7,959 nucleotides of DNA from Actinomycetota bacterium. Its GTDB lineage: Bacteria > Actinomycetota > Acidimicrobiia > Acidimicrobiales > JAFATL01. Position numbers and translations under genes: made by a program. A model generated the notes under the pieces. That model was not told the origin of the DNA. It searched no databases and saw only the letters and a program-made list of their open reading frames with translations. Positions 5,871 to 7,959 of this stretch are shown here, piece by piece (the stretch's first letter is position 1; every line of letters starts with the position of its first letter). The stretch lies in NCBI GenBank assembly GCA_019243975.1, contig JAFATL010000318.1:1-7959 (forward strand), read 5' to 3'.

Positions 5871-5933
5871 ACGTCGGGCTTGACCGACTAATGTTGAGTC
5901 AACCGATCAGATTTTGGAGAGTTGACCCGACGT
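5871..5933 (+). promoter_or_regulatory. Repeat-bearing leader before the duplicated membrane-protein gene
   Basis: The 80-bp gap before the membrane-protein gene contains an 8-bp inverted repeat, ACGTCGGG (5871-5878) with CCCGACGT (5926-5933). Its right arm covers the GTG start. A palindrome GTTGA-G-TCAAC lies at 5893-5903, and TTGACC occurs at 5880-5885 and 5922-5927. TTGACC at 5880 could be a -35, but no good -10 follows at the right distance. A GGAG at 5916-5919 is a possible SD, 12 bases from GTG 5932. Regulation is suspected, not shown. Confidence 0.3.
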
Positions 5934-6936
5934 GCTCGTTTCCGAGTCGACCGGCGAGTCGCTGGCGGTCCTCGACCTGCCTTCGGCACCCCCTGTCACG
6001 AGGGCAGTGGCGGTGCCGATGCGACGCCCCAAGGCCCCGGCGGTGGCGCTGCTTCTGCTCGGCGTTGCGCTCACGCTCGGGCCGATCGTCGGCGGCTTGT
6101 TCTCCAAGGTCGCATCGGGCAAGCAGATGATCGACCAGTTCGCACCGCACATGGAGGCCGACGCGCTGGCCCGCTACCGGTCGGACCTGGGTGTCCTGCG
6201 GAAGGCGGCACCAGCGGTCGACGCCATCTACACGCAGCAGTCGGTCGCCAGTGGCAAGTTCCCCGGGCTCGACGTGTATCGCCAGCGGGCGGGCGCCATC
6301 GACCAACGGGCGTCGACGTTGCTCGACCGCGTCACCCGGGCCCAACCCGACTATCGCCGCACGGCCAAGATCGGCGGGCTCGATCGCATTCCCTTCCTCG
6401 TCGTGCTGTGTGGCATCGCCGCGATCTACGGCGGCTGCGTGCTCCTGTTCGGCGGCCGACGACGCGCCCGTTCCGCCGTCGCAATCGTGGTGCTGGCGTC
6501 GCTGGCGGTGGCCGTCTATCCGTTCGTGAGCGACCTCAATCGCGGCACGCGGGCGGGCCAACGGATGCTGCACAGCTTCGCGCCGTTCATGACGCACGCC
6601 GAGGTACGCCAATTGCAGGATGATTTCGTGGTGCTGGTCACCGCCGTCGGCGAACTCGACACCGGCTTTCGGGCCGTGCCCCAGAGCGGGCAGCCCGCCG
6701 CCGACGTCAACGCGTTGGTGAGCGGTTGGCCCGGCATCTCGTCGGACCTGGCCTCCCTCGTCGGGACCATCAACGACAACATCAAGAACTTCAACGCCCT
6801 GCATGACCTCGACACCCTGACGCGCGACGTCGGGGCCGGCGGATTGCAGGGCTTCCCCTGGCTGCTCGTCGGCATCGGGATCGTCGGTGCCGCATTGGCG
6901 GTGGCGTCGCTACCCCGCCGCAGGAAGGAGACATGA
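5932..6936 (+). CDS. Membrane protein with two tandem TM-'FAP' domain-TM units, unknown function
   Basis: The product is 334 aa and I do not recognise a named family. It has four predicted membrane segments: ~36-57, ~153-173, ~182-200 and ~308-327. The two long loops between segments 1-2 and 3-4 (~93 and ~105 residues) are soluble, and basic stretches (RRPK, GGRRRAR, LPRRRK) flank the other ends, so the loops should face outside. The loops are related. KQMIDQFAPHM (64-74) matches QRMLHSFAPFM (210-220). IGGLDRIPFL (147-156) matches AGGLQGFPWL (302-311). The start GTG 5932 has a GGAG at long spacing; ATG 6019 is an alternative that would remove most of the cytoplasmic N-terminus. The stop overlaps the lipoprotein start, and an ABC ATPase gene follows, so it may belong to a transport or envelope-export complex (inference). 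Confidence 0.85.
   Translation: MLVSESTGESLAVLDLPSAPPVTRAVAVPMRRPKAPAVALLLLGVALTLGPIVGGLFSKVASGKQMIDQFAPHMEADALARYRSDLGVLRKAAPAVDAIYTQQSVASGKFPGLDVYRQRAGAIDQRASTLLDRVTRAQPDYRRTAKIGGLDRIPFLVVLCGIAAIYGGCVLLFGGRRRARSAVAIVVLASLAVAVYPFVSDLNRGTRAGQRMLHSFAPFMTHAEVRQLQDDFVVLVTAVGELDTGFRAVPQSGQPAADVNALVSGWPGISSDLASLVGTINDNIKNFNALHDLDTLTRDVGAGGLQGFPWLLVGIGIVGAALAVASLPRRRKET
6049..6912 (+). repeat. Diverged tandem duplication inside the membrane-protein gene
   Basis: Unit 1 covers residues ~40-173 (6049-6450) and unit 2 residues ~186-327 (6487-6912). Anchors aligned by eye are a TM ending G-P-I-V / Y-P-F-V (residues 50-53 and 196-199), FAPHM / FAPFM (offset 146), and GGLDRIPFL / GGLQGFPWL (offset 155, implying a net nine-residue insertion). 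Nucleotide identity looks low, so this is an old protein-level duplication, not a recent DNA repeat. Confidence 0.65.
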
Positions 6937-7733
6937 TGCGCCGCGCTGCGGTTGCCATGACCGCGCTTCTCGCCCTCTCGACCCTGGTCGCGTGCTCGAG
7001 CGGCAAGAAGTCCGCTACCGCGAGCGGCCGCCGTGAGCTGATCGGGTTGTTCCGCCTCACCGCCGGCGCGGTGAACGGCAACGCCATCACCGGCACGTGG
7101 TTCCGCATGCTGCAGCCCGGGGGCAATGCCAAGAGCGGTCCGTACATGGTCAACGCCGACTCGCCGGCCGACGGTGGCCAGGCCACCCTGCTGGCTCCCG
7201 GCAGCTCCGGCGGCCTGCGCACCGGCGGCTACCAGTCGCAGCCGGCGCCCGCATTCGACGCGGGTGGCAACTCGTTGGCGGGCGCCATCACCACGCCGAC
7301 GAAGTTCTTCGGCGTGAAGTTCAGCATCTCCACCAACGAGGTCGATCTGCAGACCAAGACAAAGGTGGCGCCGCCCACCATCCTCGACAACAACGGCCAC
7401 CTCAGCGGCGACTTGGCGGCGTGGGCCGCGTCCTGGAACAACCAGAACTTCAACCAGGGGGCACCCAAGCCGGTGTCGAGCACGCAAGCGCAGGCGCCCG
7501 GTCAGCAGCAGGCCCAACGGGTGTGGGACTGGGTCTCGCAGAAGTGGCTGGAGGCGGCACCGAAATCGACGGTCAGCGGCGGCGGCGCCACCGGTACCTA
7601 CGACGCCAAGACGGGCGCCTTCACGCTGGAGTGGACGAGCCACATCGACGGTGGTCCCTTCAACGGGTTCACCGGCCTCTGGCATCTCGAGGGCACCTTC
7701 GAGTCGTCCGGACGCGCCCCGGCCGGCGCATAG
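6936..7733 (+). CDS. Predicted secreted lipoprotein, unknown function
   Basis: The product is about 265 aa. It opens with a textbook type II signal peptide: basic MRRAAV, hydrophobic MTALLALSTL, and lipobox LVAC with Cys20 as the lipid-attached residue, followed by the flexible SSGKKSATASG. The mature part is rich in Gly, Asn, Thr and Trp and looks beta-rich: ELIGLFRLTAGAV, TGTWFRMLQPGG, GPYMVNADSP, GGLRTGGYQSQP, WNNQNFNQG, and GGPFNGFTGLWHLEGTF near the C-terminus. I recognise no catalytic motif or named domain. Two ATGs are adjacent. AAGGAG (6925-6930) is five bases from ATG 6936 but only two from ATG 6933, so 6936 is preferred; the start then shares its A with the previous stop (TGATG), implying translational coupling. 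It probably works at the outer face of the membrane with the duplicated membrane protein and the ABC ATPase next to it, but a substrate-binding role is only a guess. Confidence 0.85.
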   Translation: MRRAAVAMTALLALSTLVACSSGKKSATASGRRELIGLFRLTAGAVNGNAITGTWFRMLQPGGNAKSGPYMVNADSPADGGQATLLAPGSSGGLRTGGYQSQPAPAFDAGGNSLAGAITTPTKFFGVKFSISTNEVDLQTKTKVAPPTILDNNGHLSGDLAAWAASWNNQNFNQGAPKPVSSTQAQAPGQQQAQRVWDWVSQKWLEAAPKSTVSGGGATGTYDAKTGAFTLEWTSHIDGGPFNGFTGLWHLEGTFESSGRAPAGA

Positions 7734-7737
7734 GCAC

Positions 7738-7959
7738 GTGCGCATCGCGGCCGGGGAGCGCGCGCCTGCGGCCATCGTTCTCGAGGACGCCACCAAGGTC
7801 ATCGACGGCGTCACGGTGCTCGACGGCGTCTCGTTCACCGCCCCCCCGGGACAGGTCACCGCGTTCATCGGGCCCAACGGGGCGGGCAAGACCACCACGT
7901 TGCGCGCCATCCTCGGCATCGATCACCTCACGTCGGGGCGCGCGCTGATCGGCGGACGA
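7738..7959 (+). CDS. ABC transporter ATP-binding protein, N-terminal part only
   Basis: The 74 visible residues run off the window. After a short variable N-terminus comes the standard ABC opening: IVLEDATKVIDGVTVLDGVSF (13-33), PPGQVTAFIGPNGAGKTTTLRAILG with Walker A GPNGAGKTT at 45-53, then HLTSGRALIGGR. The TTTLRAILG/TSG style resembles ATPases of ABC-2-type exporters (drug, polysaccharide or lipid export, DrrA-like), though the Q-loop, signature and Walker B lie beyond the edge. GTG 7738 begins four bases after the lipoprotein stop and has no SD, so coupling to upstream translation is likely. Its permease is not visible. Either it lies downstream or the four-TM protein upstream serves in the complex (inference). 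Confidence 0.88.
   Translation, partial: MRIAAGERAPAAIVLEDATKVIDGVTVLDGVSFTAPPGQVTAFIGPNGAGKTTTLRAILGIDHLTSGRALIGGR

Noticed and set aside
6516..7919. Minus-strand open frame of 467 codons antisense to the membrane protein, lipoprotein and ABC genes
   Set aside because: It has no recognisable domain and an Arg/Ala/Gly-rich composition, and it conflicts with three plus-strand genes that have a signal peptide, TM segments and a Walker A motif.

Overview
The window looks like chromosome from a high-GC Gram-positive bacterium, most likely an actinobacterium. The evidence is a strongly G+C-rich sequence with G/C third positions, several GTG starts, starts lacking a Shine-Dalgarno (SD) sequence (predicted leaderless mRNAs), and a gene set (ArsR-ArsC fusion, TetR-controlled flavin monooxygenase, lipoprotein plus ABC ATPase) common in that phylum. 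An acidimicrobial or other soil/aquatic actinobacterial origin is a guess. No rRNA, tRNA, CRISPR array, transposase or phage gene is visible. Genes are tightly packed, and no stretch over 300 bases lacks a gene.

Region 1 (1-1838) is an arsenate/stress module. On the minus strand, an ArsR-type repressor fused to a thioredoxin-coupled ArsC arsenate reductase reads into a VOC-family (glyoxalase-like) gene cut by the window edge. Divergent from it, on the plus strand, is an ExoD-like membrane protein. The AT-rich gap between them holds two ATCAA/TTGAT dyads lying on a plausible promoter for the fusion gene, so one regulator may control both directions.

Region 2 (1904-5851) is a TetR-controlled catabolic or detoxification module. 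On the minus strand a TetR repressor is followed by an alpha/beta hydrolase. Divergent on the plus strand are an acyl-CoA-dehydrogenase-fold flavin monooxygenase and a zinc alcohol dehydrogenase. A 33-bp AT-rich patch between tetR and the monooxygenase contains three overlapping dyads built from four alternating AGAGT/ACTCT half-sites, spaced about one helical turn apart. Oxygenation, alcohol/ketone oxidation-reduction and ester or lactone cleavage would make a coherent short pathway, but the substrate cannot be read from the sequence and no flavin reductase lies in the window.

Region 3 (5932-7959) is an apparent translationally coupled operon of unknown function. It encodes a membrane protein made of two tandem copies of a TM/extracytoplasmic 'FAP' domain/TM unit, a lipoprotein whose start overlaps the previous stop, and the start of an ABC transporter ATPase that runs off the window. 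This cluster, with its internally duplicated membrane protein, is the best candidate here for an undescribed system.
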